A stretch of 64,000 nt of DNA from Spirosoma validum (GCF_014699035.1 NZ_JACXAA010000003.1:434001-498000), one strand, 5' to 3'. Positions 1 to 7,813 are shown, counted from the first letter of the stretch. Notes: a model not told the origin generated them from the sequence alone. Translations and numbers: made by a program.

Positions 1-70
1 CGGGAGCAAGTAGAATGCCTACAACTGCGCCAACTGCTAATCCTACTAAAACTCCTGGTAGTGATTTCAT
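1..70 (-). CDS. YtxH-like small membrane protein, partial
   Basis: Only the first 23 codons are inside the window; the gene runs off the left edge. The N-terminus begins MKSLPGVLVGLAVGAV and continues into a glycine- and alanine-rich hydrophobic segment ending near LLAP. This is the usual start of YtxH/gas-vesicle-like proteins, which have one membrane helix followed by a basic coiled coil and are often part of general-stress responses. The start is the ATG whose complement is at 68-70. The neighbouring lmo0937-like gene on the same strand fits a stress context. The assignment rests on a short N-terminus only. Confidence 0.6.
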   Translation of the reverse strand, partial: MKSLPGVLVGLAVGAVVGILLAP

Positions 71-174
71 GGTTTCTATTTCTTTTGTGAATGACTTATT
101 CGACTAATAACGCCAACCTCATAGAAAATACTGTACCATTTCTGTATATTTTGAAGTAAAAAGCTGTATATGAG

Positions 175-198
175 GTATTTAGTATTAGTACTAAATAC
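175..198. promoter_or_regulatory. Perfect palindrome upstream of YtxH-like gene
   Basis: GTATTTAGTA (175-184) is followed by the 4-base spacer TTAG and the exact complement TACTAAATAC (189-198). It lies about 105 bases upstream of the YtxH-like start in AT-rich DNA. The size and symmetry fit a dimeric regulator site. No regulator can be named, so the function is inferred. Confidence 0.4.
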
Positions 199-357
199 GT
201 TTTATCCGTAGAAAACTGAGGATTTTCTTCTACAGATCGTCCATTTGTGGCACCACATGTACCCAACACGTTAAGCATTCAATCGACCTGTGTCATCAAG
301 TTTAGAATGATCGATCAACTCCTTAAAAACAGAAGACAACCCCCAGTCTGAGGCTAC

Positions 358-391
358 AAAAAAATCCCCGCGCTCAACTTGGCGCAGGGAT
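358..391 (-). terminator. Rho-independent terminator
   Basis: Read on the minus strand, ATCCCTGCGC, a short loop and GCGCGGGGAT form a stem with one G-U pair, followed directly by a run of seven T. It lies about 140 bases downstream of the lmo0937-like gene stop on the same strand. Confidence 0.8.
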
Positions 392-527
392 TCCGTACCC
401 ACCGTAACTTGTACTTAACCTAAAATAACGTATCGCGGGTCAAGCCGCACCTTAATTAATTATAAGGAATATTGTGTCTGTTGAGTATGAGGCTATGAAC
501 GTTTATAACCTGCTGTTCTTCTCCTCC

Positions 528-695
528 TCACACGCCACGTCCCTGAATTAAACGTAGAATAATCGCAATCACCGCAATAACCAGCAAAATGTGAATCAGG
601 CTGCTACTACCAATCCCGGTTCCTAAAACACCTAAGAAGCCCAAGAGCCAAATAATGATCAAGATGACTGCAATCGTATAAAGGAGGTTTCCCAT
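528..695 (-). CDS. lmo0937-like small membrane protein
   Basis: A 55-residue protein beginning MGNLLYTIAVILIIIWLLGF. It has two hydrophobic segments (about residues 4-25 and 33-50) joined by a glycine/serine turn (GTGIGSSS), and a short basic tail (RLIQGRGV). This two-helix pattern with an IIWLLGF motif matches the lmo0937/DUF5670 family of tiny membrane proteins, whose function is unknown and which often occur among stress genes. The start codon complement is at 693-695 and the stop complement at 528-530. A terminator lies downstream at 358-391. Upstream is a 470-base divergent region with an ATTCTACA palindrome. Confidence 0.75.
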   Translation of the reverse strand: MGNLLYTIAVILIIIWLLGFLGVLGTGIGSSSLIHILLVIAVIAIILRLIQGRGV

Positions 696-1167
696 GACGG
701 TTTGTGAGTAAATCAGAGTTAGTTATCTCGCAATCGATGATCTAATAAGAAAAATCTGTGCCAATGCCATCATCTATAAACACTTGGGTGACAAACAACA
801 TACTATACGCTTGGAAATGAGCCTCTAATTTGGCTAAAAACTTTAGTGAGAAGTACTAATTGCCAGCTAATAGACGGGAAGAATAGTGTAGATAAAATTC
901 TACACTTGTAGAATTAGCGTAGAAAAAAGACGCATAAGTTGAACAATTTATCATCTGTGAATCAGGATAAATTAATACAGTTATAATCGCAAGTGGTTAA
1001 TCTGGCGGAATTTAATACGTATAAACACGCGATTTTCAAACGCCCCGAGAGTTTCGGCACTATATTTTATACAAAAATCAAATGAATGAACACATTAGAA
1101 CTAACTAGTAACCGTGGTGAGAACGACAACAGGGGTTAACGCGGGACAGCAATTCAGACCAGTCGTG
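696..1167. other. Divergent intergenic region, regulatory
   Basis: This stretch separates the minus-strand lmo0937-like gene from the plus-strand receiver gene and shows no protein-coding features. It contains overlapping TGTAGA-type inverted repeats at 885-914. The rest is AT-rich and unassigned. Confidence 0.5.
885..914. promoter_or_regulatory. Overlapping TGTAGA palindromes
   Basis: AGTGTAG (885-891) is complementary to CTACACT (900-906). ATTCTACA (897-904) is complementary to TGTAGAAT (907-914) with a two-base centre. The two palindromes share bases, so they could be alternative structures or a double operator. The same ATTCTACA string recurs at 6645-6652. Its role as an operator is inferred. 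Confidence 0.4.
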
Positions 1168-1542
1168 ATGAATAAAATAACTCTTGCAAAGCGCGTATTG
1201 ATTATAGATGATGAAGCTGATATTTGTCTGTTGCTGTCAGGATTACTAAGACGATTGGGTTATCAGCCTACCTGCGCCCATTTTATTGAAGAGGGTCGCC
1301 AGTGTTTAAATGCACAGAAATTCGACGCGATTTTTCTGGACCTGAATCTGCCCGATGGATTAGGCTTCGATCTGTTGCCACTGATCAAAGAAGATCAAAA
1401 TGAGGCAAAAATAATTATGATCAGTGCGTTCGACGGGCAGGCTGAACGCAGACGGGCTACGGAGCAGGGAGCTGATTATTTTATTGGAAAACCGTTCACC
1501 CGTCGTTCGGTGGAAACGGCTTTGCAAACCATTCAGGTTTAA
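1168..1542 (+). CDS. Stand-alone response regulator receiver protein
   Basis: A single CheY-like receiver domain of about 124 residues with no output domain. The acidic pocket is IIDDEAD near the N-terminus, the phospho-acceptor is the Asp in FLDLNLPDG (about residue 58), the conserved Ser is in MISAF, and the Lys is in IGKPF (about residue 108). The open frame extends upstream to a GTG at 1114, but the ATG at 1168 gives the usual receiver start MNKITLAKRVLIIDD. It probably acts in a phosphorelay or by protein contact. The NtrC-type regulator 90 bases downstream has a related receiver and may share a kinase. Confidence 0.85.
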   Translation: MNKITLAKRVLIIDDEADICLLLSGLLRRLGYQPTCAHFIEEGRQCLNAQKFDAIFLDLNLPDGLGFDLLPLIKEDQNEAKIIMISAFDGQAERRRATEQGADYFIGKPFTRRSVETALQTIQV

Positions 1543-1632
1543 GTAACTTTGTTTATACAGCCAACGATAGAACCATCCATTAGTATGCTACGTTTGTTAG
1601 AATGGGCTGTCTGAACATGCGTATTCCTCTTC

Positions 1633-3105
1633 ATGGAAAAAATTCTGATAATTGACGATAATAATGATATATGCTTGCTCTTAGAGCGTTTTCTAAGTAA
1701 GCAAGGCTATAAAACAGCGTCGGTACAGCGGGGCGATGACGGACTTACCCTACTGCGAAAGGAAGCCTTTGAACTAGTAATCTGCGATTTTAAGCTTCCT
1801 GATATCGATGGCCTGGAAATGTTACGTCGGATTAAAGTAATGCATCCCACAACGGCAGTTATTATCATTACGGGATATTCTGACGTTCGAATGGCTGTTC
1901 AGACCGTTAAGCATGGCGCGTACGACTACGTAACGAAGCCGCTTTATCCCGATGAAATTCTCTACACAATAAAAGCGGCTCTTGAGCGACGAATTCAATC
2001 CTTGAGTCAAGCGAAGGCAGCGCCTGCATCAACGACGACTGCCGCTAAGTCTGGTTCTGTCAAAGCCGCATCCTCTAAAGCCGTATTGGCTCCAGATGGT
2101 AAGCGGTTTATTTTTGGTAAGAGCCGGGCTGCCGAACAACTACAGGAACATATAGACTTGATTGCGCCAACCGACATGTCGGTCATTATTACGGGTGAGA
2201 CCGGTACGGGGAAAGAATTTGTTGCGAACGCTATTCACCTAAAAAGTAAACGGGCTGAAAAACCTTTCGTGGCGATCGACTGCGGTGCTTTAGGGAAGGA
2301 ATTGGCTGGGAGTGAGTTATTCGGGCATGTTAAGGGCTCTTTCACTGGAGCGATGTCTGATAAAGCCGGTAGTTTCGAATTTGCCAATGGCGGTACAATT
2401 TTTTTGGATGAAATTGGCAATCTGTCCTATGACAATCAAATTAAATTGCTCCGTGTATTACAGGAACGTAAGATTCGGCGAATAGGCAGTAATCAGGATA
2501 TTCCGGTCGATGTACGCATTATTGTGGCTACGAATGAAGACCTGCGTGAAGCTGTCCGGCAGGGTAAATTTCGGGAAGATATTTACCACCGCATTGCTGA
2601 ATTTGAGATGCACCTCTCTCCATTGCGCGAACGCAAAGCGGATATCATGATCTTCGCCGAACATTTTCTGGAAACCGCTAATCAGCAGTTAGAGAAAGAT
2701 ATTCTTGGCTTTGAAGAGGAAGTAAGGGACAAGTTGAAAAACTATTACTGGCACGGTAATCTGCGTGAACTGCAGAACGTAGTGAAGCGAGCCGTGTTGC
2801 TCTCTAAGGGGGATTACATAGAGCCCGACGTGCTGCCGAGGGAAATCACTGAACCCCAATACCTAACAACCGATGATACCAATGCTGGTAATGTTCAGAT
2901 CAGTTACGACCCAGCCCGGCCGGGTGTTCCTGTATTCAGCCAGTCTGCCGCTAACCTAAAATCGGTCTCAGAAAATGCCGAACGGGCTGCTATTCTGAAA
3001 GTACTGGAAAAAACGGGGTACAACAAAACCAAAGCTGCTGAAGTCCTTAATATTGATCGTAAAACGCTTTACAACAAACTGAAAGCGTACGATATACATT
3101 TATAG
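1633..3105 (+). CDS. Sigma-54-dependent NtrC-family response regulator
   Basis: A 490-residue transcription activator. The receiver covers residues 4-115, with phospho-acceptor Asp52 in ICDFKLPD and Lys102 in VTKP. A linker rich in Ala, Ser and Thr (125-155) leads to the AAA+ domain: Walker A GETGTGKE at 188-195, sigma-54 contact loop GSFTGA at 235-240 (Ser replaces the usual first Ala), and Walker B TIFLDEIG near 255-262. A Fis-type helix-turn-helix ends the protein (about 455-487, NKTKAAEVLNIDRKTLYNKL). It opens sigma-54 promoters after phosphorylation. No adjacent kinase is present; the nearest is the receiver-PAS kinase at 5058. A 30-bp hairpin follows the stop. Confidence 0.95.
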   Translation: MEKILIIDDNNDICLLLERFLSKQGYKTASVQRGDDGLTLLRKEAFELVICDFKLPDIDGLEMLRRIKVMHPTTAVIIITGYSDVRMAVQTVKHGAYDYVTKPLYPDEILYTIKAALERRIQSLSQAKAAPASTTTAAKSGSVKAASSKAVLAPDGKRFIFGKSRAAEQLQEHIDLIAPTDMSVIITGETGTGKEFVANAIHLKSKRAEKPFVAIDCGALGKELAGSELFGHVKGSFTGAMSDKAGSFEFANGGTIFLDEIGNLSYDNQIKLLRVLQERKIRRIGSNQDIPVDVRIIVATNEDLREAVRQGKFREDIYHRIAEFEMHLSPLRERKADIMIFAEHFLETANQQLEKDILGFEEEVRDKLKNYYWHGNLRELQNVVKRAVLLSKGDYIEPDVLPREITEPQYLTTDDTNAGNVQISYDPARPGVPVFSQSAANLKSVSENAERAAILKVLEKTGYNKTKAAEVLNIDRKTLYNKLKAYDIHL

Positions 3106-3109
3106 TAGA

Positions 3110-3178
3110 AAAAGCTAAAATGAGTGAACGAGCGAATGATGACATTGGTCATTCGCTCGTTCACTCATTTTAGCTTTT
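3110..3178. terminator. 30-bp perfect hairpin between convergent genes
   Basis: The left arm 3110-3139 and right arm 3149-3178 are exact reverse complements, with a 9-base loop. The outer ends are A-rich on the left and T-rich on the right. It lies between the convergent NtrC-type and outer-membrane genes, so it can end transcription in both directions. The stem is far longer than the usual 7-12 bp. Confidence 0.85.
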
Positions 3179-3198
3179 CTCCGCTTCGACGGTCCGAT

Positions 3199-3855
3199 TT
3201 AATTCAGGCTAAATCCGACCGAGAGCAACCCAACGCTGTTCTTTGCATTACCGAGTAAAGTACGGGCTGCTCCACTATCTGCAATACGTTGTAAGCCCTG
3301 CTCATACCGTGCACCGATAAATGCCTTTCCAAAGTAGATGTTCAGGCCACCAGCAAGCCCATAATCAACTTTATTGAAATTGTCGCGATTAATAGCGCCC
3401 GAACCTATACCAAAGTCGCCGTTTGAATTCACATTGGAATTAAGCAGGTATGATACGTATGGACCTGCCTGCAACTCAACAGCCTGGCCCAGTTTGAACG
3501 TAGCGAGTACGGGGAGCTCAGCGTAGTTCAGTTTGAGCGTGTTTCTACCATTAAAATTTTGCCCTAGTATTGTGGTATTGTAGTCAGCCAAAGAACCTTT
3601 CGTCATGTAAAGTAATTCAGGCTGGATGGCAAAAAAATCACCAATAGGAGCCTGCGCAAAAACGCCGATGTGAAAGCCAATACGCTCATTTTTGTTACTC
3701 ACGCCCTGCGAATCATAGAATAGTGAACTGGCATTTAACCCACCCTTTATACCAGTCCGAACGGACCCCTGTGCCAACGTATCAGATGAACTCGTTATAA
3801 AGGCACCGGCCGTAAGAACGGCGGCTGCAAGCAAGGTTTTGATTGATGTTTTCAT
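3199..3855 (-). CDS. PorT-type outer membrane beta-barrel protein
   Basis: A 218-residue secreted protein. The N-terminal signal peptide (MKTSIKTLLAAAVLTAG, cut near LAQ-GS) is followed by alternating strands typical of the small Bacteroidota outer-membrane barrel family: GIKGGLNASSLFYD, GFHIGVFAQAPIGDFFAIQPELLYMTKG, LNYAELPVLATF, LQAGPYVSYLL, KVDYGLAGGLNIYF and the terminal SVGLLSVGFSLN ending in an aromatic-flanked strand. The function is unknown; the family is structural or a transport barrel. It converges on the NtrC-type gene and shares its hairpin. Confidence 0.85.
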   Translation of the reverse strand: MKTSIKTLLAAAVLTAGAFITSSSDTLAQGSVRTGIKGGLNASSLFYDSQGVSNKNERIGFHIGVFAQAPIGDFFAIQPELLYMTKGSLADYNTTILGQNFNGRNTLKLNYAELPVLATFKLGQAVELQAGPYVSYLLNSNVNSNGDFGIGSGAINRDNFNKVDYGLAGGLNIYFGKAFIGARYEQGLQRIADSGAARTLLGNAKNSVGLLSVGFSLN

Positions 3856-4565
3856 AACTATTGTTGAATTAGCGGCAAAGTTTAACGTACATCTGCCATA
3901 CTAAAGTAATATGTTAAATTCGTGCCAAAAAGGCTGTGATAGCTCAGAAATGGCATGTGTTCTTGGATTATACGGGTTTTATGTCGGTTGTATGCCTAGC
4001 CGATTTCACTACCAGCCTAATAGATTTGAGTAAGAACTTCCCCACTTTGTAGAACGTATCATCCAGTTTTATCACCTTATCTGTCCGATTAATTGCCACC
4101 GATCCCACCGATTGAATCCATTTAGCGATCGCGTATAACCGCAAGCGTAACCGGCTACCAGACTGAGCTCCTCAATTGAATGGCTACCGAGCTAATTCCT
4201 TATCGATGGGTGTTAACACAGTAAGCTTTTTGGAGATCGGCATTTGACGATTACGCATACTACAGGACTGTATTTGTCGCTCTGGCGTGAGGGTTGAACG
4301 GACTATTATATGAATATGAATGGTTGGAAAGTCTAATTTATTCCTGATAAAACTCACAATTTTTATTCTGACCAGAAGCAGGAATAATCTGATGTTTTTG
4401 ACTAATTTTGAAAAGAGTAAACATGTTGCCACAGAGTTAAGGCCAGGAGTTGAATTACTGATTTATGTAACTACTTCGGTCTGCTATTAGCTTTGACGTT
4501 TAGCAACTGATCTTATTCGTACCGTAACTTATTCGATTCGCTTTATGCACCGTAAGCCTACGTCA
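3856..4565. other. Gene-poor region with a possible decayed ORF
   Basis: About 700 bases without a convincing gene. On the minus strand, 3968-4174 holds an open frame of about 67 codons without an ATG. It reads RLRLRLYAIAKWIQSVGSV, continues in a basic, protein-like composition (KVGKFLLKSIRLVVK) and ends at a TAA. It could be the tail of a lost gene. I do not recognise its family. An 82-codon minus-strand frame at 4184-4432 has no recognisable features. Confidence 0.3.
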
Positions 4566-4985
4566 ATGACTATCCTGATTGCCGACGACGATACGGATGA
4601 CCGTATGTTTATGGAAAAGGCGCTTCGGCAAAGCGGATACGCGCACACAATACAGTTTGTGGAAGACGGTGAAGATTTAATGCACTATTTGCTTCGACAG
4701 GGCCGTTATACCGAACAAAATGCGCCCTGGCCAGATTTATTAGTTCTGGATTTGAATATGCCCCGGAAAAACGGTTTTCAGGCATTAAGTGAAATTAAAG
4801 ATGATCCTAAACTACGCCGGTTGCCTGTTGTGGTGATGACGACCTCTTCTGCCGACGAAGACGTAATAAAAACCTATAATCTTGGCGTTAATTCATTTGT
4901 AACAAAACCATTCAATTTTAACCGATTAGTTGAAATGGTCAGTGCGTTGAAAACGTATTGGATGGACACCGTCAAGTTGCCATAA
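4566..4985 (+). CDS. Rcp1-like stand-alone response regulator
   Basis: A single receiver domain of about 139 residues with no output domain. The acidic pocket is IADDDTDD, the phospho-acceptor Asp lies in VLDLNMPRKNG (about residue 62), the switch Thr is in MTTSS, and the Lys is in VTKPF. The LNMPRKNG motif and the long alpha2-beta3 stretch mark the Rcp1/phytochrome-partner receiver type. ATG 4566 (MTILIADDD) is preferred over ATG 4545 because it gives the normal receiver start. The gene ends 72 bases before a receiver-PAS kinase, a likely phosphorelay partner. The C-terminus YWMDTVKLP resembles that of the receiver at 31156. Confidence 0.85.
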   Translation: MTILIADDDTDDRMFMEKALRQSGYAHTIQFVEDGEDLMHYLLRQGRYTEQNAPWPDLLVLDLNMPRKNGFQALSEIKDDPKLRRLPVVVMTTSSADEDVIKTYNLGVNSFVTKPFNFNRLVEMVSALKTYWMDTVKLP

Positions 4986-5057
4986 TCAGTAATCGGTTGC
5001 CGGCAGGCGTTCCCACAACTATTTCTTTCGCTGCTGACTGCCAGCTGCTTATGTTGT

Positions 5058-6530
5058 ATGATACCGACTACACTCGACGTTGCTGAAGAAAAAGAAAATA
5101 TCCGCGTTCTGCTCATTGAGGACGACGAAGACGATTACCTGCTGACGAAAGCCCTGGTGTCAGCTAAGGAGAATAGTACAATTAAACTGGAATGGGTAGA
5201 TAGCTACAACCGTGCTTTGACGGCCATTGAGAGTGGCCAATACGATGTCTATCTGGTTGATTATCGCTTAGGACCCTACACCGGAATTGATTTAATTCAG
5301 GAAGCTTTCCGAATGGGGTGCCGTGCCCCAATGATTCTGCTTACCGGCCAGGACGATCTGACGGTTGATCAATCGGCGCTTGAACTGGGTGCGGCTGACT
5401 ATCTGGTAAAAGGACGTATTGATGCGCAACTTCTTGGACGTAGTATTCGCTATGCGCTTCGACAGGCGGGCGTACTGGCTGAAGTTGCCCAGAAAGAGAA
5501 CAAGTACCGAACGCTGTTTGAGCGCTCCATCGACGCTATTTTTGTTACGGATGATGAATTGCATTTTCAGGATGCCAATCCGTCTGTCGAGCGTTTGTTA
5601 GGTTACAGTCGCGAAGAGCTTCGGTCACTCAATCCGGCACGGCTTTTTACGGATCTTGACCAGCTGCGTAAGCTACGTTTCAATGTTCGCGAACACGGGC
5701 AGATTAAAGATTTTGAAACTACGCTGATTCATCGGAGCGGCCGTAAGCGTATTTGTCTTGTTTCTGTCTGGGCGGTCGAAGACATAATTGGCAAGCCGGA
5801 ATGGTACCAGGGAATTGTACGGGATATTACTGAGCAGAAACGAGCTCAGCAGGATCTGATTCTGGCTGAAAAGCTGACCATGACTGGTAAAATTGCCCGT
5901 AGTATTGCTCACGAAGTTCGGAATCCACTTACTAATCTGAGTCTGGCTCTGGAACAGCTTAAAGATGAGCTGGATACGGATAATGAATACATTACCATGT
6001 TTACGGACATTATCGGCCGAAATGTAGATCGTATTGGGCAGCTTATCACCGAAATGCTTAATTCATCCAAACCGCGTGATCTGGATCGGAAAAAGCAGGA
6101 CTTTAACGCTATTGTAAAAGAAACGCTACAACTCGTTAGTGACCGTATCAAGCTCAAGCGAATGCGGCTTGAAACAAGCTTTGCAGCAGGTGACTGTCTG
6201 GCTTTACTCGACCGTGATCAGGTCAAAACGGCATTGCTGAATATCCTGGTTAATGCTGTTGAAGCCATGCAGGAAGGAAAAGGAATACTGGTCGTTAAGA
6301 CAAGCTGCACGGAAGATGACCGTGTATATGTTGAAGTAAGTGACAATGGAGGTGGCATCAGCGACGCTGACCGGCAGCGCCTGTTTGATCCATTTTTTAC
6401 GGGGAAATCGGGCGGAATGGGCTTAGGACTGACGGCTACGCAGAATATCATTAACAGTCATAAGGGGTCTATCGAGGTAGAAAGCCAGGTAGGTCAGGGA
6501 ACTACGTTCCGATTATACTTTCCAAAATAG
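5058..6530 (+). CDS. Hybrid receiver-PAS-histidine kinase
   Basis: A 490-residue cytoplasmic protein with reversed hybrid order. The N-terminal receiver spans about 14-135 (phospho-acceptor Asp68 in VDYRLG, Lys118 in YLVKG). A PAS domain follows at about 145-262 (RTLFERSIDAIFV, ending in the PAC-like GIVRDITEQKRA). The HisKA domain carries His285 in IAHEVRNPLTNL, and the HATPase_c domain has the N box NAVEAM, G1 box DNGGGI and G2 box GMGLGL. There is no membrane segment. The kinase activity may be set by phosphorylation of its own receiver. Its neighbour, the Rcp1-like receiver, is the likely partner. A terminator follows at 6574. Confidence 0.92.
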   Translation: MIPTTLDVAEEKENIRVLLIEDDEDDYLLTKALVSAKENSTIKLEWVDSYNRALTAIESGQYDVYLVDYRLGPYTGIDLIQEAFRMGCRAPMILLTGQDDLTVDQSALELGAADYLVKGRIDAQLLGRSIRYALRQAGVLAEVAQKENKYRTLFERSIDAIFVTDDELHFQDANPSVERLLGYSREELRSLNPARLFTDLDQLRKLRFNVREHGQIKDFETTLIHRSGRKRICLVSVWAVEDIIGKPEWYQGIVRDITEQKRAQQDLILAEKLTMTGKIARSIAHEVRNPLTNLSLALEQLKDELDTDNEYITMFTDIIGRNVDRIGQLITEMLNSSKPRDLDRKKQDFNAIVKETLQLVSDRIKLKRMRLETSFAAGDCLALLDRDQVKTALLNILVNAVEAMQEGKGILVVKTSCTEDDRVYVEVSDNGGGISDADRQRLFDPFFTGKSGGMGLGLTATQNIINSHKGSIEVESQVGQGTTFRLYFPK

Positions 6531-6573
6531 ACATAACGGTTTGCCTGCTTATTCTTTTTTAGATAGACCATCG

Positions 6574-6604
6574 CCAGCTTTGATTTAGAGCTGGTTTTTT
6601 TTGT
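6574..6604 (+). terminator. Rho-independent terminator
   Basis: CCAGCT and AGCTGG form a 6-bp stem around a 9-base loop, followed by a run of T, 45 bases after the kinase stop codon. Confidence 0.85.
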
Positions 6605-6797
6605 GTCACACAGTGGGTAAAAATATACCCATTGCCCTAAATAAATTCTACATATCTCTACAAGATAGCAAGTTGATTGATTAGTCGTGCAAAAATTAGT
6701 ACTGTTATATAGTTCTGATAAAGAGTAACTTAGCTTATGTATCCTGAGCTTTATAAATGGATAGTTAAGAAATGGCACAGAATCAGCTAGAGTAGAT

Positions 6798-7031
6798 ATG
6801 AAACACTCATTAATCCAATCTACGGCTATGTGGACGATCAATCACTTTCCGTCAGCTATGCGCTCATTAAGTCCCAGTACACGCGCTAAAGCAATTGAGA
6901 TCGCGAATCATCTTCTGGAACAGGGACGATTGGATAAGCAGAACGTAGTGTCTATCAGCGTTGACCAAGCCCGGCGCTGGGCTCGCTACGAGCGGGAGTG
7001 GCCGATAACGAACGGACAACTTTACGCGTAG
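6798..7031 (+). CDS. Small conserved hypothetical protein
   Basis: A 77-residue soluble protein beginning MKHSLIQSTAMW. It follows the pattern W-x3-FP-x2-M-x2-L with RAKAIEIANHLLEQG and a final RRWARYER. I recall similar short Bacteroidota proteins near stress genes but cannot name the family. A shorter start at the internal Met of MWTINHFP (residue 11) is possible, because the conserved part begins there. An ATTCTACA string lies at 6645-6652, about 150 bases upstream. It precedes the PPOX-family gene on the same strand. Function unknown. Confidence 0.65.
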   Translation: MKHSLIQSTAMWTINHFPSAMRSLSPSTRAKAIEIANHLLEQGRLDKQNVVSISVDQARRWARYEREWPITNGQLYA

Positions 7032-7117
7032 TTAATCTCTTCTTTGCCGAAAGGGGAAGCTAATCCGTTACGTTATTTTATTGAAGCGTCATACAGCAAA
7101 CACTTTATAATTAAATA

Positions 7118-7198
7118 GGTTAGTCAGTTAGACACGTCGGGAGTTAGCCAGTTCGTTACGAAGATACACTGGCCGACTGTATGACTGACTAGCTGACC
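7118..7198. repeat. Imperfect long inverted repeat
   Basis: GGTTAGTCAGTTAGAC on the left is imperfectly complementary to the GACTGACTAGCTGACC region on the right, and the inner parts CGTCGG and CCGACT also pair. It lies between the small hypothetical gene and the PPOX gene, so it could be a terminator or a 5' leader structure. Confidence 0.4.
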
Positions 7199-7215
7199 AA
7201 TCTTTTTATAACGTT

Positions 7216-7719
7216 ATGGAAACCCAATCACAGACAAGTAAACAACTGGAAAAAGTTCGAGAAATGGTCGAAGACATCCGCATTGCGATGATGACGACCG
7301 TTGATGAACAGGGAAATTTAGTAAGCCGACCCATGGCTGCCCTTCAGGCCGATGAAGATGGAACTATCTGGTTCTTTACAAAACGATCATCGCCCAAAGT
7401 CGATCAGATTGATAACAACGATCACCGGGTCAATCTTTCGTTTGCATCTGTAAGTGATGCTGACTACGTATCAATTTCGGGGAAAGCGCAGGAACTGGAT
7501 GATCGGGCTAAAGTTGAAGAACTTTGGAATCCGCAGGCAAAAGCCTGGTTCCCGGAAGGGAAAGATGATTCGGAATTAGTTCTGTTGAAAGTTCATACCG
7601 ATATGGCCGAGTATTGGAGCGCAAGCGACAGTAAAATGGTCCGCTTTTTTCAGCAGGCAACCGCAGTCATAACTGGCAATCCTCCCAAAATGGGAGAGAA
7701 CGAAAAAATCTACAATTAA
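7216..7719 (+). CDS. Pyridoxamine 5'-phosphate oxidase-family (general stress 26-like) protein
   Basis: A 167-residue split-barrel flavin-binding protein. The start METQSQTSKQLEKVREMV leads to strands typical of the general stress protein 26 subgroup: IRIAMMTTVDEQGNLVSRPMA, GTIWFFTKRSSPKVDQI, VNLSFA and YVSISGKAQ. WNPQAKAWFPEGKDDSELVLLKV matches the family's conserved C-terminal region, followed by an A-E-Y-W element. Members bind FMN or F420-like cofactors and are general-stress proteins; PdxH-type synthesis activity is not implied. It fits the stress theme of the left part of the window. A 36-bp hairpin follows the stop. Confidence 0.9.
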   Translation: METQSQTSKQLEKVREMVEDIRIAMMTTVDEQGNLVSRPMAALQADEDGTIWFFTKRSSPKVDQIDNNDHRVNLSFASVSDADYVSISGKAQELDDRAKVEELWNPQAKAWFPEGKDDSELVLLKVHTDMAEYWSASDSKMVRFFQQATAVITGNPPKMGENEKIYN

Positions 7720-7723
7720 TTTA

Positions 7724-7806
7724 GAGAAACACAGCAAGGGGAAGAAAGAGACGAGAGGAATACAGCGTTATCCTCTTGTCTCTTTCTTCCCCTTGCTGTG
7801 TTTCTC
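7724..7806 (+). terminator. 36-bp purine-rich hairpin
   Basis: The left arm 7724-7759 is almost pure purine (GAGAAAC, then GGGGAAGAAAGAGAC) and pairs along all 36 positions with 7771-7806; one pair is G-U in RNA. The loop is 11 bases. It separates two plus-strand genes and ends 7 bases before the DUF3891 start codon. It can therefore act as a terminator for the PPOX gene and could affect translation of the next gene. Confidence 0.75.
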
Positions 7807-7813
7807 CCTTTCT

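Larger units (their letters stand above)
71..527. other. Intergenic region with a palindrome and a terminator
   Basis: No convincing gene is present in these 457 bases. The region holds a perfect 10-bp-arm palindrome at 175-198 and a GTAGAA / TTCTAC inverted pair at 208-233, both upstream of the YtxH-like gene. It also holds a hairpin terminator at 358-391 serving the lmo0937-like gene. A 60-codon open frame on the minus strand in 96-278 has no recognisable protein features and is treated as chance. Confidence 0.6.

Noticed and set aside
96..278. 60-codon minus-strand open frame
   Set aside because: No conserved features, overlaps the palindromes at 175 and 208, and the composition is not protein-like.
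4184..4432. 82-codon minus-strand open frame
   Set aside because: No recognisable domain or signal; it lies in an AT-rich gap and has an unlikely, cationic composition.
7793..7813. Upstream TTG start for the DUF3891 gene
   Set aside because: It lies inside the right arm of the 36-bp hairpin; ATG 7814 gives the normal family start.
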